Notes: generated by a model from the letters alone, not told the origin. Shown: positions 15,920 to 25,727, counted from the stretch's first letter. The stretch is DNA of 64,000 bases from Corynebacterium heidelbergense (GCF_028609845.1 NZ_CP063191.1:806001-870000); one strand, 5' to 3'. Translations and numbers: made by a program.

Positions 15920-16420
15920 ATGAAAACCCGTACTCGTATCGCAACCGCCGGTGCTGCTGCCGCAGCAACCATCGCCCTCACCGGTGGCATGGCCTCCGCC
16001 GCCACCCCTACCCCGCAGCAAGTCGCCTCCGGCAACTTCTCCGTCCAAGGCGTGGACGTTGCCGCCGCCCTTCCCGGCTGGGACATCAACAACGCCCAGT
16101 CCCAGGCAGCCGCTCGGGATGCCATCGCCCTCGCCGTCTCCGCTCAGGGCGGCAAGGTGGATGTAAACGCCGGCAGCTTCTCCGGCCCGGCCGGCATCGC
16201 GATTGGCGACGGTGCCGTTGTCAATGCACAGGGTGTGAAGCCCGGTTTGGCCATCGGCATTGCAGGTCCCGGAACCACGGTAAACATCTCCGGAACCGCG
16301 CCTGTGAAGTGCGAGGGTAACGCAGCCTTCGCCGGGGATTTCCAGACCCTCACCGGCTGCGTGATCTACCAGACCCCGCAGGGGCCGGTTAGCATCCCGC
16401 TGTCCGTTCTGCCCCGCTAG
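15920..16420 (+). CDS. Small secreted protein of unknown function
   Basis: A 166-residue exported protein. GGAGGAA precedes ATG 15920, and an n-region with Arg/Lys leads into an Ala-rich signal peptide with likely cleavage after ASA (about 27). The mature part is rich in Gly, Ala and Val with short repeats of the GIAIGDGAVVNAQGVKPG kind, and ends with two Cys that could pair. No family is recognised. The divergent sigK-rskA pair and a SigK-type promoter suggest it is a SigK target, analogous in arrangement to secreted antigens of the SigK regulon in mycobacteria. Confidence 0.8.
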   Translation: MKTRTRIATAGAAAAATIALTGGMASAATPTPQQVASGNFSVQGVDVAAALPGWDINNAQSQAAARDAIALAVSAQGGKVDVNAGSFSGPAGIAIGDGAVVNAQGVKPGLAIGIAGPGTTVNISGTAPVKCEGNAAFAGDFQTLTGCVIYQTPQGPVSIPLSVLPR

Positions 16421-16435
16421 GCAGCTTTCGCCAGT

Positions 16436-16467
16436 ACCCGCCAGGCGGCCTTAGTGACCTGGCGGGG
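16436..16467 (+). terminator. Hairpin after the secreted-protein gene
   Basis: ACCCGCCAGG pairs with CCTGGCGGGG/T across a 12-base loop, 16 bases after the stop. There is no T-tract, so termination strength is uncertain. The opposing serine hydrolase gene ends shortly beyond. Confidence 0.5.
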
Positions 16468-16509
16468 TGGCCGCCCGGGCGCATGCCGCGGCATCATCCC
16501 GATCTAGCG

Positions 16510-17385
16510 CTACAGCTCTGGATTCGCGGCCCGCCACAATTGGGCGTTGAACTCCGCCCATCGCGATTTGGCCCAGGGCCCGAACGGGCGATCGGTAAGA
16601 ACGACCGCGGCTGTTCCGCTGCGCTGGTGGAACCACGTGAACGTCCCGGATTGACCGAAGTGCCCGGCTACATCCGGCGGCATCTCAGCGGCCAGCCAGT
16701 GGGGTTGTTTGGCCCCATGAATCTCAAACCCCAGCCCCCACGGGCAGGGGTTTTGCCGTCCGTATCCCGGCACAATTCCGCCGAGCTCGGGGTTTTGCAC
16801 CGTGAGGGCCTCTTGCATGGTCTGCGCGGCGAGCAGCGTGGGCGAGAGGAACTCCCGCACGAGAGCAACCATGCTGGTGAGGTCGCTGGAAAAACCGTGG
16901 CCCGCGCTACCTGTCAGGGCGATATTCAGCCCCAACGGATTGCAAACGCCGAGGCGGACGTATTCGCCAAACGGGATTTCCGTTGTACGGGCGATCACGT
17001 CCGCCAGGATCTCAAACCCCGACGACGAATACACCCGTTTAGCGCCGACCGGAGAGTGTTGAATCCGAGACGAGAATTCAACGCCAGAAGTGTGTGACAG
17101 CAGTTGCCGGACCGTGGGTGGGCAATCGAACCCTTCCACCAAGTCCGAATCCACCGGCTGGTCCAGACTGAAGGCGCCCTCCTCAGAAGCTAGCAACACT
17201 GCGTAGGCGCTAATCAGCTTCGACACGCTCGCCAGGGGGTAGACGCGGTTGGCGTCGCCGTAGGTCGCGCAATCTCCCCCGCTAACGACGGAGGCCGACA
17301 CGTTGTCGGCTGGCCACTCTTCGACCTGCTCTAAGACGCTGTCTAGCGCCGAGCCTTTTCGGGGATCGCTTCTTGACACGGTCAT
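16510..17385 (-). CDS. Serine hydrolase of the beta-lactamase/penicillin-binding family
   Basis: A 291-residue protein of the class C beta-lactamase-like family. The catalytic SxxK is in ASVSKL (about 55), the Tyr motif is YSSSGF (about 120) with Ser instead of the usual Asn, and the third motif reads HFGQSGTF near 245 in place of KTG. No signal peptide is visible, so it is probably cytoplasmic and more likely an esterase or peptidase than a resistance enzyme. It lies 16 bases after the acyl carrier protein gene on the same strand, suggesting one transcript and possibly an acyl-ester substrate. Confidence 0.82.
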   Translation of the reverse strand: MTVSRSDPRKGSALDSVLEQVEEWPADNVSASVVSGGDCATYGDANRVYPLASVSKLISAYAVLLASEEGAFSLDQPVDSDLVEGFDCPPTVRQLLSHTSGVEFSSRIQHSPVGAKRVYSSSGFEILADVIARTTEIPFGEYVRLGVCNPLGLNIALTGSAGHGFSSDLTSMVALVREFLSPTLLAAQTMQEALTVQNPELGGIVPGYGRQNPCPWGLGFEIHGAKQPHWLAAEMPPDVAGHFGQSGTFTWFHQRSGTAAVVLTDRPFGPWAKSRWAEFNAQLWRAANPEL

Positions 17386-17401
17386 GGCGACTCGTTGTTC
17401 G

Positions 17402-17869
17402 CTAGTGCCCTAGCTTCCGCTGCACCAATTGAACGAGGCCGTCCACGGTCCCGGCGGATTTAACATCCGGCTCCTCCACCCGAATGCCGTATTTATCCTC
17501 GAGCTGCACCGCAATCTCGATTTTTGTCAAGGAGTCGACGTTCAGATCGTCGTCCAGCGAGGACCGGGCCCTAATCTCGTCGGATTCAATCCCGGTAGCG
17601 TCCTCCACAATCTGAATGACGGAGGACAACACGCCTCCGTCAGACAAATCGCCCTTGGTGGCCGTGGGCACATCGCCTAGCGCGCTCACCTCCCCAGGGC
17701 GGGCTGCCCCATCCTGGTTCGCCGGGGCAGTGTTCCGTGGGGCACGATTTTCCGGGCTAGCCTCGTCCGCGGTATCCGGTGCGATGCCGGATTTCTTCAA
17801 CGCGTCCGCCATACCCGTGGACAGCGGGGAGGAGCCGGAGGGCTGGGAGCTGGGCTGACCAGGGGCCAT
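17402..17869 (-). CDS. AcpM-like acyl carrier protein with N-terminal extension
   Basis: A 155-residue protein whose last 80 residues are an acyl carrier domain. The phosphopantetheine site is the Ser in NVDSLTKIEI, and the sequence resembles meromycolate-type AcpM. Fatty-acid chains would be carried on this Ser in the cytoplasm. An unusual extension of about 70 residues rich in Ser, Pro, Ala and Asp precedes the domain; starting at the internal Met20 would shorten but not remove it. GAGAGG lies upstream of ATG 17869. The downstream neighbour is a serine hydrolase. Confidence 0.85.
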   Translation of the reverse strand: MAPGQPSSQPSGSSPLSTGMADALKKSGIAPDTADEASPENRAPRNTAPANQDGAARPGEVSALGDVPTATKGDLSDGGVLSSVIQIVEDATGIESDEIRARSSLDDDLNVDSLTKIEIAVQLEDKYGIRVEEPDVKSAGTVDGLVQLVQRKLGH

Positions 17870-18052
17870 GCGGGAAGATCACCTCTCTGAGGGGCCTACA
17901 GGTGGAAACGGGAAAGACCGCCGATCCCGCTACAATGCAATACCGATCAAGTGTAACAACGCCACCGCAAGACCAGACAACAACTGTTCGCTATTCGAAA
18001 TTGTGGACCCCGGTGTGCTTTACCGACACCGACCGAAGGGAAGGCCGCCACC

Positions 18053-19069
18053 ATGAGCCTGTCGAGCACCGTCGCCAACCTGTGGCGCGCGCAGCGCTCC
18101 ATCCGCCATCGGGTGGTGGAGCGCATCGGCCACAATTCGAAGGAGCTGCCCTCCCTGGGGGAAGTCGACCGCCAGTTCACCGTCCACACGGACGCGGCCA
18201 TCAACGTCTACGAGGTCGGTCCGCGAGATGCCGAGGTGACGGTCCTCTTCGCCCACGGCTTCACCCTCACCGCCCAGTCCTGGGCCTTTCAAGTGCGCCA
18301 CCTGCGCAAGCGCCACGATGTCCGCATGCTCATCCCGGATCTACGCGGTCACGGCCACAGCACGGACGGCAACGAGCTCAGCGTGGAAGCCACAGCCACG
18401 GATCTCCTCGCGATCCTGGCGCAGGAAGTGCCGCGCGGGGATGTTGTGCTGGTGGGGCACTCCCTGGGTGTGATGACGATGCTTGCGGTGCTTCGGCGGA
18501 TGGACGCCAGTACCCGGGCGCGGGTGAAGGGCGTCGCTTTGGTCAACGGGGCAATCCGGGCATTTGCGTCCGCAGGAGTGGCCACCGTATTGACCACCCC
18601 ACCGGTCCGTCTACTGCGGCGGCTGGGAAAGGCAACGCCGAAGCGGGCAGAGCGGGCAAAAGACGGCGTGGAATGGTTGCTTAAACCGGTGATCGCCGCC
18701 TTCGTGTACCACGGTGCGCTGGAGGAGGGCCTGTCCGATCACTTCGATATCGTCGATTTCCACGCCCAGCAGATCGATCAGACGTCGATAAAGACCATCC
18801 TGGGTTTCTACGACGATCTGGCGCGCCACGATGAGACCGACGCGGCCCCGGCTCTGGCGGGTATCCCGGGGGTGGTGATGGTGGGGCGCAAGGATGATGT
18901 GACCCCCGCCAGCCAGACCCGGCAAATCGCGGAAGTGTGGCCGGACTGCACGCTACGGGAGGTGCCCGAGGCCGGGCACATGCTGGTGGTGGAGACCCCG
19001 GAGGCCGTCAACGCGGAGTTAACCCGGTTGCTCAGCTCCATTGGGGAGCAGGCGGGCCAGCAGCCCTAA
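18053..19069 (+). CDS. Alpha/beta-fold hydrolase
   Basis: A 338-residue hydrolase. The oxyanion segment HGFTLTAQSW lies near 65-75, the nucleophile elbow GHSLG has its catalytic Ser near 140, the acid is likely Asp in GRKDDVTP and the base is His in EAGHMLVVE near the C-terminus. No signal peptide is evident; the substrate is unknown. GAAGGGAAGG precedes ATG 18053. It is convergent with aceE, 65 bases away, and divergent from the acyl carrier protein gene. Confidence 0.88.
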   Translation: MSLSSTVANLWRAQRSIRHRVVERIGHNSKELPSLGEVDRQFTVHTDAAINVYEVGPRDAEVTVLFAHGFTLTAQSWAFQVRHLRKRHDVRMLIPDLRGHGHSTDGNELSVEATATDLLAILAQEVPRGDVVLVGHSLGVMTMLAVLRRMDASTRARVKGVALVNGAIRAFASAGVATVLTTPPVRLLRRLGKATPKRAERAKDGVEWLLKPVIAAFVYHGALEEGLSDHFDIVDFHAQQIDQTSIKTILGFYDDLARHDETDAAPALAGIPGVVMVGRKDDVTPASQTRQIAEVWPDCTLREVPEAGHMLVVETPEAVNAELTRLLSSIGEQAGQQP

Positions 19070-19134
19070 CCCCGCCCCCGGGTGCAAGCCGGGGTGCCAG
19101 CCGCACCCGGCCGTTGCGCAGCTCGGCAGCCCCG

Positions 19135-22008
19135 TTAGACCACCGTCGGGTCGGTGATTTCGAACTTCTTCGCCGCCTCAGCAGCGATGGAACGATCGAT
19201 CTTGCCCTGGCGGGCCAGGCCCAACAGGACCGCCACCGCAACGGACTCCCCATCGATATTGAAGAACCGGCGTGCGGCCGCCCGGGTATCCGCGAATCCA
19301 AACCCATCCGCCCCCAGGCTGATGTACTCGCCCGGCACCCAGTGCCGGATCTGTTCGTGTACTGCACTGGAGAAGTCGCTGACGGCGACGAAGGGGCCGT
19401 CCACCTTAGCCAGCACCTGGGTGACATACGGGGTGCGCGGCTCGGCGGAGGGGTCCCGCAGCTGATCGCGTTCAGCGGCCTGCCCATCCCGGGCGAGCTC
19501 CGTCCACGATGTTACGGAGAAGATGTTGACATTCACGCCGTAGTCCGTGAGCAACTTCTTTGCCTTCACCGCAGCGGCCATGCCCACGCCGGAGGCCAGG
19601 ACGTTCGCCGTGTACTCGAGCTTCTCGGCCGGGCCGGAGTCCCCGTTGACGGTATCGCCCGAGCCCAACTCCCGATCGGCGGGGGAGTAGAGGTAGATGC
19701 CCTTCAGCAGCCCCTCCACATCCACGTGATCCGGCACGGCGGGCTGGTGGATGGGCTCGTTGTAGGTGGTGATGTAGTACATCACGTTCTTCCCGCGCCC
19801 CTCGCCGTACATCCGGTCGATGCCTTCGCGGATGATGTAGGCCATCTCGTAGGCAAACGCGGGGTCGTAGGAAACGACAGCGGGGTTCGTGGAGGACAGC
19901 ACGTGGGAATGGCCATCCATGTGCTGCAAGCCCTCGCCGCTCAAGGTCGTGCGACCGGCCGTGGCGCCGATGAGGAAACCGCGGGTCATCTGGTCCGCTG
20001 CCGCCCACAGGGAATCCCCGGTGCGCTGGAACCCGAACATCGAGTAGAAGATATACAGCGGGATCATGGGTTCCCCATGCGTGGCGTAGCTGGTGCCCGC
20101 CGCGATGAAGGATGCCACGGAGCCGGCCTCATTGATGCCCTCGTGCAGGATGTGGCCGTCCTTGGCCTCCCGGTAGGAGAGCATGAGGTCGTGGTCCACC
20201 GGGGTGTATTTCTGGCCGTGGGTGTTGTAGATCTTCAGGGTGGGGAACCAGGAGTCCATCCCGAAGGTGCGGGCCTCGTCGGGGATGATGGGGACGAGCC
20301 GCTTTTTGAGCTCCTCGTCGCGGGTCAAATCCTTGAAGATGCGTACCAGGGCCATGGTGGTGGCTACCTCTTGCTTGCCGCTGCCCTTAAGCGCACTCTT
20401 GAGCTGGCTGACCTCCGGCACGGCGATGGGCTGGTAGCTGTGCCGACGCTCCGGCAAAAAGCCGCCCAGCTCCTTGCGCCGGGCGAGCATGTACTTGATC
20501 TCCTCCGACTCCGGGCCGGGGTTGTAGTAGGGCGGCAGGTACGGGTCTTTCTCCAGAACCTCATCGGGGATGGGAATATCCTGCTTATCCCGGAACTGCT
20601 TGAGGTCCTCCAGCGCCAATTTCTTCATCTGGTGCGTGGCGTTGCGGCCCTCGAAGTTGTGGCCCAGGCCGTAGCCCTTGATTGTGTGGGCCAGGATGAC
20701 CGTCGGCTGGTCCTTGGTTTCCAGGGCGCGCTTGTAGGCGGCGTACACCTTCCGGTAGTCGTGGCCGCCTCGCCGCAGCTTCCAAATTTCCTCGTCCGTC
20801 ATGCCCTCCACCAGCTTGGCGGTGCGGGGGTCCCGGTTGAAGAAGTACTCGCGCACGTAGGCGCCATCGTTGGCTTTGAAGGTTTGGAAGTCCCCGTCCG
20901 GCGTCTGGTTCATGACGTTGACCAGGGCGCCCTCCGTGTCCTTCTCGAACAGGGCATCCCACTCCCGGCCCCAGACGACCTTGATGACGTTCCACCCCGC
21001 GCCGCGGAAGAAGCTCTCCAGCTCCTGGATGATCTTGGTGTTGCCGCGCACTGGGCCGTCGAGGCGCTGGAGGTTGCAGTTCACCACGAAGGTGAGGTTG
21101 TCCAGGTTGTTCACCGTGGCCATCTGGATCAGTCCGCGGGATTCGGGCTCGTCCATCTCGCCATCTCCGAGGAAGGCCCAGACGTGCTGTTGGGAGGTGT
21201 CCTTGATGCCCCGATCATGCAGGTAACGGTTGAACCGCGCTTGGTAAATGGCGTCCATAGGCCCCAACCCCATAGATACGGTGGGGAACTCCCAGAACTC
21301 CGGGCGACCGAAGGGGTGCGGATAGCTGGGTAGGCCGTGCTCCGGCTTGCTGGCCTCCTGACGGAAGGCATCCAGGTCCTCCTCGGAGAGGCGACCCTCT
21401 AGGAAGGCGCGGGCGTACACGCCGGGGGAGGCATGGCCCTGGAAGAAGATCTGGTCGCCGCCGCCGGGGTGATCCTTGCCGCGGAAGAAGTGGTTCAGGC
21501 CGACCTCGTACAGCGGGGCGGCGGAGGCATAGGTCGATATATGCCCGCCGACGCCAATACCCGGGCGCTGGGCGCGGTGAACCATGATGGCCGCGTTCCA
21601 CCGGATCCACCGCCGGTACCTCTTTTCGATGGCCTCGTCGCCTGGGAAGTCCGGCTCCATCGTGGTGGGGATGGTGTTGACGTAATCGGTGGACAGCAAC
21701 GGGGGCAGGGCCACGCGCTGGGCCGTGGCCCGCTCTAGCAGCCGCAGCATGAGGTAGCGGCCGCGCTCCGGGCCCGCCTCGGCCAACATGCCGTCGAGGG
21801 AGTCCATCCACTCCTGGGTTTCTTCCGGGTCCGAATCCTGGAGGTAGGAGGCCACCCCGTCGCGGATGAGGGCGAAGTTGCTATCGGATCGGGTGGCGTC
21901 GATCGACGGGTTTGCGCCGGTCACAGTGCCCTTGCTAGTGGTTGGGCCCTTGGTGGGATCGCCGGGGTGATCGCGATCAGCGCCGTCGGTGCGGTGGCCT
22001 TCGGACAT
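19135..22008 (-). CDS. aceE: Pyruvate dehydrogenase E1 component
   Basis: Thiamine-diphosphate-dependent decarboxylation of pyruvate and acetyl transfer to lipoyl groups of E2. This homodimeric-type E1 has 957 residues, slightly longer than usual because of a polar N-terminal extension of about 40. The TPP motif runs from [12 protein letters not shown] (about 280) to [12 protein letters not shown]. Later motifs such as [18 protein letters not shown] are typical of AceE. AGGAG precedes ATG 22008. The E2 partner is encoded at 49659-52025 with the lipoylation genes. Confidence 0.97.
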   Translation of the reverse strand: MSEGHRTDGADRDHPGDPTKGPTTSKGTVTGANPSIDATRSDSNFALIRDGVASYLQDSDPEETQEWMDSLDGMLAEAGPERGRYLMLRLLERATAQRVALPPLLSTDYVNTIPTTMEPDFPGDEAIEKRYRRWIRWNAAIMVHRAQRPGIGVGGHISTYASAAPLYEVGLNHFFRGKDHPGGGDQIFFQGHASPGVYARAFLEGRLSEEDLDAFRQEASKPEHGLPSYPHPFGRPEFWEFPTVSMGLGPMDAIYQARFNRYLHDRGIKDTSQQHVWAFLGDGEMDEPESRGLIQMATVNNLDNLTFVVNCNLQRLDGPVRGNTKIIQELESFFRGAGWNVIKVVWGREWDALFEKDTEGALVNVMNQTPDGDFQTFKANDGAYVREYFFNRDPRTAKLVEGMTDEEIWKLRRGGHDYRKVYAAYKRALETKDQPTVILAHTIKGYGLGHNFEGRNATHQMKKLALEDLKQFRDKQDIPIPDEVLEKDPYLPPYYNPGPESEEIKYMLARRKELGGFLPERRHSYQPIAVPEVSQLKSALKGSGKQEVATTMALVRIFKDLTRDEELKKRLVPIIPDEARTFGMDSWFPTLKIYNTHGQKYTPVDHDLMLSYREAKDGHILHEGINEAGSVASFIAAGTSYATHGEPMIPLYIFYSMFGFQRTGDSLWAAADQMTRGFLIGATAGRTTLSGEGLQHMDGHSHVLSSTNPAVVSYDPAFAYEMAYIIREGIDRMYGEGRGKNVMYYITTYNEPIHQPAVPDHVDVEGLLKGIYLYSPADRELGSGDTVNGDSGPAEKLEYTANVLASGVGMAAAVKAKKLLTDYGVNVNIFSVTSWTELARDGQAAERDQLRDPSAEPRTPYVTQVLAKVDGPFVAVSDFSSAVHEQIRHWVPGEYISLGADGFGFADTRAAARRFFNIDGESVAVAVLLGLARQGKIDRSIAAEAAKKFEITDPTVV

Positions 22009-22199
22009 GGGTTTTGCTCCTCGCTGTTGGGGGTGTACAGCCGTTGTGATTACAAAACATGCTACGCCAGCTCCGGGGCGCTTTGGTGGGGGTATAAATG
22101 TGTAAAAATTTCGTAAGCTAGCTGCGTTTCCGCTGGCAACCCCTTACCCTGGGACAGGTGAACACCTCTCAACCCACCAAGGAAAGGTACGAAGCGACA

Positions 22200-22670
22200 G
22201 TGGGAATGGCCCCGACGATGGCCCCGCGCGCTACAGCAGACAACGGTGCCGGTCACGGCGCAGACGCAAAGGGCGGTCACGATTGGGCTGCCATCCTCAA
22301 CGTGGCACAGGACGAAGTGGTCCAGGAATTGGGCTGGGACGAAGACTGCGATAGCAGCATCAGCGAGGCGCTCGAGGATCGGATCGGCGAGGTTCTCCTC
22401 GACGCGGATACCGACGAGATGGTTGATGTTGTGTTGCTGTGGTGGCGAGCGGAGGACGGGGACCTAGTCGACGGGCTCGTCGATGCCACCCGGAACTTAG
22501 GGGAGGACGGCCGGATTTGGCTGCTCACCCCTGCGGCGGGAGCGGCAGGGACGGTGCAGCCCGGGGATGTCGCAGAGTCCGCGCAACTGGCCGGCATGGT
22601 GCAGACCAGTTCCGAGCGGCTAGGGGAGTGGCAGGGGGCTTGCCTCGTGCAGGCGGGTAAGAAGCGCTAG
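22200..22670 (+). CDS. DUF3052 family protein
   Basis: A small acidic protein of about 156 residues of the actinobacterial DUF3052 family, whose genes are commonly found beside aceE. Conserved parts are NVAQDEVVQELGWDEDCDSSI and DVVLLWWRAEDGDLVDGL; no catalytic motif is known. GTG 22200 is chosen for the AAGGAAAGG about 12 bases upstream; GTG 22158 and ATG 22206 are alternatives. It is divergent from aceE and may share its regulation. The role is unknown. Confidence 0.82.
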   Translation: MGMAPTMAPRATADNGAGHGADAKGGHDWAAILNVAQDEVVQELGWDEDCDSSISEALEDRIGEVLLDADTDEMVDVVLLWWRAEDGDLVDGLVDATRNLGEDGRIWLLTPAAGAAGTVQPGDVAESAQLAGMVQTSSERLGEWQGACLVQAGKKR

Positions 22671-22803
22671 CAGAGGAGGCGCCAACGTACACCGAAGGCA
22701 GGAACCCGCTATCAGATCTGCGCCATTGCGGCCCCGGTAGTGTCCGCCGGGGCCGCTTCTTCTTGCCCCTCCCGGGGGCGTGCTACACTGCAACACGCTT
22801 CAC

Positions 22804-22879
22804 GCGCCTTTAGCTCAGCTGGAAGAGCAGCTGGTTTACACCCAGCAGGTCGGCGGTTCGAACCCGTCAGGGCGCACCA
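22804..22879 (+). tRNA. tRNA-Val (TAC)
   Basis: GCGCCTTTAGCTCAGC begins a standard cloverleaf. The acceptor GCGCCTT pairs with AGGGCGC, the anticodon loop TTTACAC carries TAC, and the T-arm is GCGGTTCGAACCCGT. CCA is encoded at 22877-22879. Its last 13 bases overlap the end of the opposing WYL regulator gene. Confidence 0.96.
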
Positions 22880-23835
22880 AAGGACGTTATTCGTCGGCCG
22901 ATGCGAACAAGGGCGTCGGAAAACTCGGGTGGGGAAATGGGTTGCATCGTCACGCCCAATTTGATTGCTATGAGCGCTAGGTGACCCGCCAGCGCGTCCC
23001 AATCTTCAGCACCGGCGGTGACTTCGGTCGTACCGTCTTCGGCAGACCGGCACGAGCCGTATATCCCCGGGACCTCACCGACAATCATTTCGAGCGGTGC
23101 GATGTAACGCACCCGGGCCCAGACTGGCCACCGAGGGGTCTCTGTCAGATTCTGCTGAAGGTAGCGAACGGGATCCGGAAGCTCTCTGCGCTCAGCACGG
23201 AACGTGGTGACGGTGAGCTCCGTGATTCTGTCAAGGCGGAAGGATCGTAGTGCCTGGCGATTGGAATCAAAACTTACGCAATACCACGCGTTTCCAGTTG
23301 TGAGGATGCGGAGAGGTTCAACATCCCGGCTGCTAACCCTGCCGCGAGAATCGCAATAGCGAAAACGGACGCGCACCTTCCGGTTGCAAGCTGCAGCGAG
23401 TTCAGCGATGAGACGGGTGTCGGGGGGTACATTCCAGCCTACGTCGACAGTCCCGGAAGCTGCGTATACCGACTTGACGGAAGACAGCACCGAGCTCGGT
23501 AGCAGGTGCTGCAAGGTCTCGATGGCCCGAAGGGAGTCTGCGGTACTAGTCACAGGGGCACCGGCGGCAGCCTGGAGCAGAGCGACGGCTACGGAGACGC
23601 TTTGAGCGTCGTCCAAAACGGCTAGGTAGTGGTCTCCGCCTGTCCTCATCCGATAACCGCCCTCGGGGCCCTGCTCAGCTTCTATTGGGAACCCCATATC
23701 GCGGAGACGGTTCACATCGCGCCGAATGGTTCTTGAGCTCACCCTGAGCCGATCCGCCAGTGTTGCTCCGCTCCAGCATTGGGCAACCGAGAACAGGCTG
23801 AGTAGAGCGATTGCTCTGTGGGTCGGGCTAGTCAT
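22867..23835 (-). CDS. WYL-domain transcriptional regulator
   Basis: A 322-residue regulator. An N-terminal winged helix-turn-helix (about 5-58, LADRLRVSSRTIRRDVNRL) is followed by a WYL domain (about 150-230, with WYCVSFDSNRQALRSFRLDRI) that in this family senses ligands. The Met at 23835 starts the helix-turn-helix; the open frame extends upstream without family sequence. It is divergent from the DinB-like gene, which it probably controls. Its stop codon lies within the tRNA-Val sequence, on the opposite strand. Base composition is less GC-rich than the core genes. Confidence 0.88.
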   Translation of the reverse strand: MTSPTHRAIALLSLFSVAQCWSGATLADRLRVSSRTIRRDVNRLRDMGFPIEAEQGPEGGYRMRTGGDHYLAVLDDAQSVSVAVALLQAAAGAPVTSTADSLRAIETLQHLLPSSVLSSVKSVYAASGTVDVGWNVPPDTRLIAELAAACNRKVRVRFRYCDSRGRVSSRDVEPLRILTTGNAWYCVSFDSNRQALRSFRLDRITELTVTTFRAERRELPDPVRYLQQNLTETPRWPVWARVRYIAPLEMIVGEVPGIYGSCRSAEDGTTEVTAGAEDWDALAGHLALIAIKLGVTMQPISPPEFSDALVRIGRRITSFGAP

Positions 23836-23975
23836 GAGCCCATCGTCACACACGTAGCGGACAAGATCTGTCCTCCTCACCTGCCAGCCTCTGGAGGCGG
23901 AGCTTCCCCACAGATGGTCTTGGAAGCCACACATCGATCGGGTCAGACGGCCCGCCGCAAGAAGGAGGAATGCCG

Positions 23976-24563
23976 GTGTTACCCACCACAGTTAACGAAA
24001 CCCAGAACTACGTGCTCGCCCTCGGCGAGGCACTCGAAGGGATACGCAACGCTGCTTTCGGTCTTTCTGATGAGCAAGCACGGTGCACACCTTGCCGGTC
24101 GGACCTCAGCGTGTCCGGGATTCTGAAGCACTCAACCTGGGTGATGGTCGACCAGATGGGAGAACGAAAAGCGGAACCCGGCTCCCAAGAGGGAGCTATG
24201 GAATTCGCGAACAGCTTCGTGCCCAACGAGGAGGAGGACATTCAGTACCTGCTCCAGAAGTTCGACCAGACGAGGGAACGCTACATGCAACTGATGGGGT
24301 CCATGGACCCAGATGAGCGTGCGATGGCTGGACCGTTCCCATGGGTGGACATTTTCGAACCGGTTGAGACCTCTCGTCGCCTCTTCTTTTCTCGCGCCCT
24401 TCTAGAGTTCTCCAGGCACGCGGGTCACGCTGACATCATTCGCGAACAGATCGACGGCGCCACCGCCATGCCTCTACAGTTTGCCGTGGCGGGTCGGTCC
24501 GGGAATAAGTACATCCAGCCGTGGAACCCCGGTAATCGTCGCGGGAATTCCGCAGGAGATTGA
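23976..24563 (+). CDS. DinB/DUF664-family protein
   Basis: A four-helix-bundle protein of about 195 residues in the DinB/DUF664 family, whose members hold a divalent metal by three His; candidates here are in LKHSTWV and in SRHAGHADIIREQIDG. Some relatives are thiol-dependent S-transferases, but the reaction here is unknown. AAGGAGG is only two bases from the ATG at 23970 and seven bases from GTG 23976, which favours the GTG. It is paired divergently with the WYL regulator, a common regulator-enzyme arrangement. It may be part of a cassette inserted beside tRNA-Val. Confidence 0.85.
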   Translation: MLPTTVNETQNYVLALGEALEGIRNAAFGLSDEQARCTPCRSDLSVSGILKHSTWVMVDQMGERKAEPGSQEGAMEFANSFVPNEEEDIQYLLQKFDQTRERYMQLMGSMDPDERAMAGPFPWVDIFEPVETSRRLFFSRALLEFSRHAGHADIIREQIDGATAMPLQFAVAGRSGNKYIQPWNPGNRRGNSAGD

Positions 24564-24644
24564 CCAGCCCACCTTTGTTCTTCCCGCCGACGGAGGCCTA
24601 CAGTGGCTTGCGAACAGACCGCCGTGCGGCGGGAGATGAGGTAG

Positions 24645-25727
24645 GTGGCGTCCGAAAAAATGGCAACAACCCGCAAGCCCCGAACGAGCCGAGGAGGATG
24701 GCGGAGCTTCTTCACCCCCGGATGGGCCCTCACGGTCGTACTCGTCATCGCCTTCAGTTACCTCGCTTTCAGCGTGCTCGCCCCCTGGCAACTAGGCAAA
24801 AATGAGCGGAGGTCCGCCAGCAACGACCGGCTGTCCTCGGCGGTGACCAAGGATCCGGTGCCCGTGACGGACGTGCTACCGCGCGATGGCAGCAGCGCGG
24901 GGGAGGGGGCAGAGTGGACCCATGTGAAACTCCAGGGGCACTTCATCCCGGACGCCGAAGTGCTGCTGCGCAACCGGCCGGTGAACTCCACCCCGGCGTT
25001 CCACATTCTCACCCCGTTTGCGGTTGATGGTGGCCCAAACATCCTCGTCGACCGCGGTTGGGTGGAAAGCAAAAACGGTTCAGAAGTACCGGAATTCGCT
25101 CCCACGAGCGCCAAGCCGACGACCGTCACCGGGTTCGTCCAGATGCCCGAGACCGCACAGCCCGGTTCCGAAGCGACCAGTGGGCACCACCGCTTGGTGA
25201 ATAGCATCGACCCTAAGAATATCGGCCAGACCAGCGGGTTAGCACTCGCGGCGGATTACATTCAACTAGACGACGGTAGCGCCCACGCCCTGGCCACCCA
25301 GTCCGCCCAGCGGGGGGAGACCGGGCAAGAAGTGCGGCCCATTCCACTCCCGCAGCTCGACGCGGGGCCGTATCTGTCCTACGGCATTCAGTGGATCGCC
25401 TTCGGCATCATCGCGCCGCTGGGGCTGGGGTGGTTCGTCTACTCCGAGCTGCGGGAGCGTCGGCGCGAGCGGGAGGAGCGCGAGGCTCTGGGCGGGGCTG
25501 CCGAATACCTCGGTGGTGCAGGACAGCCCGGCGTCGCGGACCAACCCGGGGTCGCATCGCCCGCGGAATACGGAGCGACGGACGGGGAACTCCGGGAGCC
25601 GGGTGTCCGGGAAAAGTCAGCCCACGACGCCGCAACCGAGCTGAAGCTGCAGGATCGTTACGGTACGCAGCGCAAGCCTAGTCGCTTCGGGCGCTCCAAA
25701 ACCCCCGGTAACGAGGAAAGGTTTTAA
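24645..25727 (+). CDS. SURF1-family cytochrome oxidase assembly protein
   Basis: A 360-residue membrane protein for assembly of haem-copper oxidase. One helix at about 28-48 and another near 245-265 flank the extracytoplasmic SURF1 domain, with family segments LAPWQLGKNE, LLRNRPVNSTPAFHILTPF and ILVDRGWVE. The C-terminal 90 residues are a polar, Ala/Gly/Glu-rich tail not needed by the family. GTG 24645 after GAGGTAG is used; ATG 24660 is possible. The stop shares bases with the convergent phosphatase gene. It probably serves the oxidase encoded by ctaC and ctaF at the other end of the window. Confidence 0.9.
   Translation: MASEKMATTRKPRTSRGGWRSFFTPGWALTVVLVIAFSYLAFSVLAPWQLGKNERRSASNDRLSSAVTKDPVPVTDVLPRDGSSAGEGAEWTHVKLQGHFIPDAEVLLRNRPVNSTPAFHILTPFAVDGGPNILVDRGWVESKNGSEVPEFAPTSAKPTTVTGFVQMPETAQPGSEATSGHHRLVNSIDPKNIGQTSGLALAADYIQLDDGSAHALATQSAQRGETGQEVRPIPLPQLDAGPYLSYGIQWIAFGIIAPLGLGWFVYSELRERRREREEREALGGAAEYLGGAGQPGVADQPGVASPAEYGATDGELREPGVREKSAHDAATELKLQDRYGTQRKPSRFGRSKTPGNEERF

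Noticed and set aside
16510-17385. Antibiotic-resistance beta-lactamase
   Set aside because: SxxK is present but there is no signal peptide and the second and third motifs deviate, fitting the broader serine hydrolase family better.
18937-21333. A 798-codon open frame on the plus strand opposite aceE
   Set aside because: Antisense to a clear aceE gene; sequence is rich in Gly, Val and His without any family pattern and reflects high-GC codon bias.
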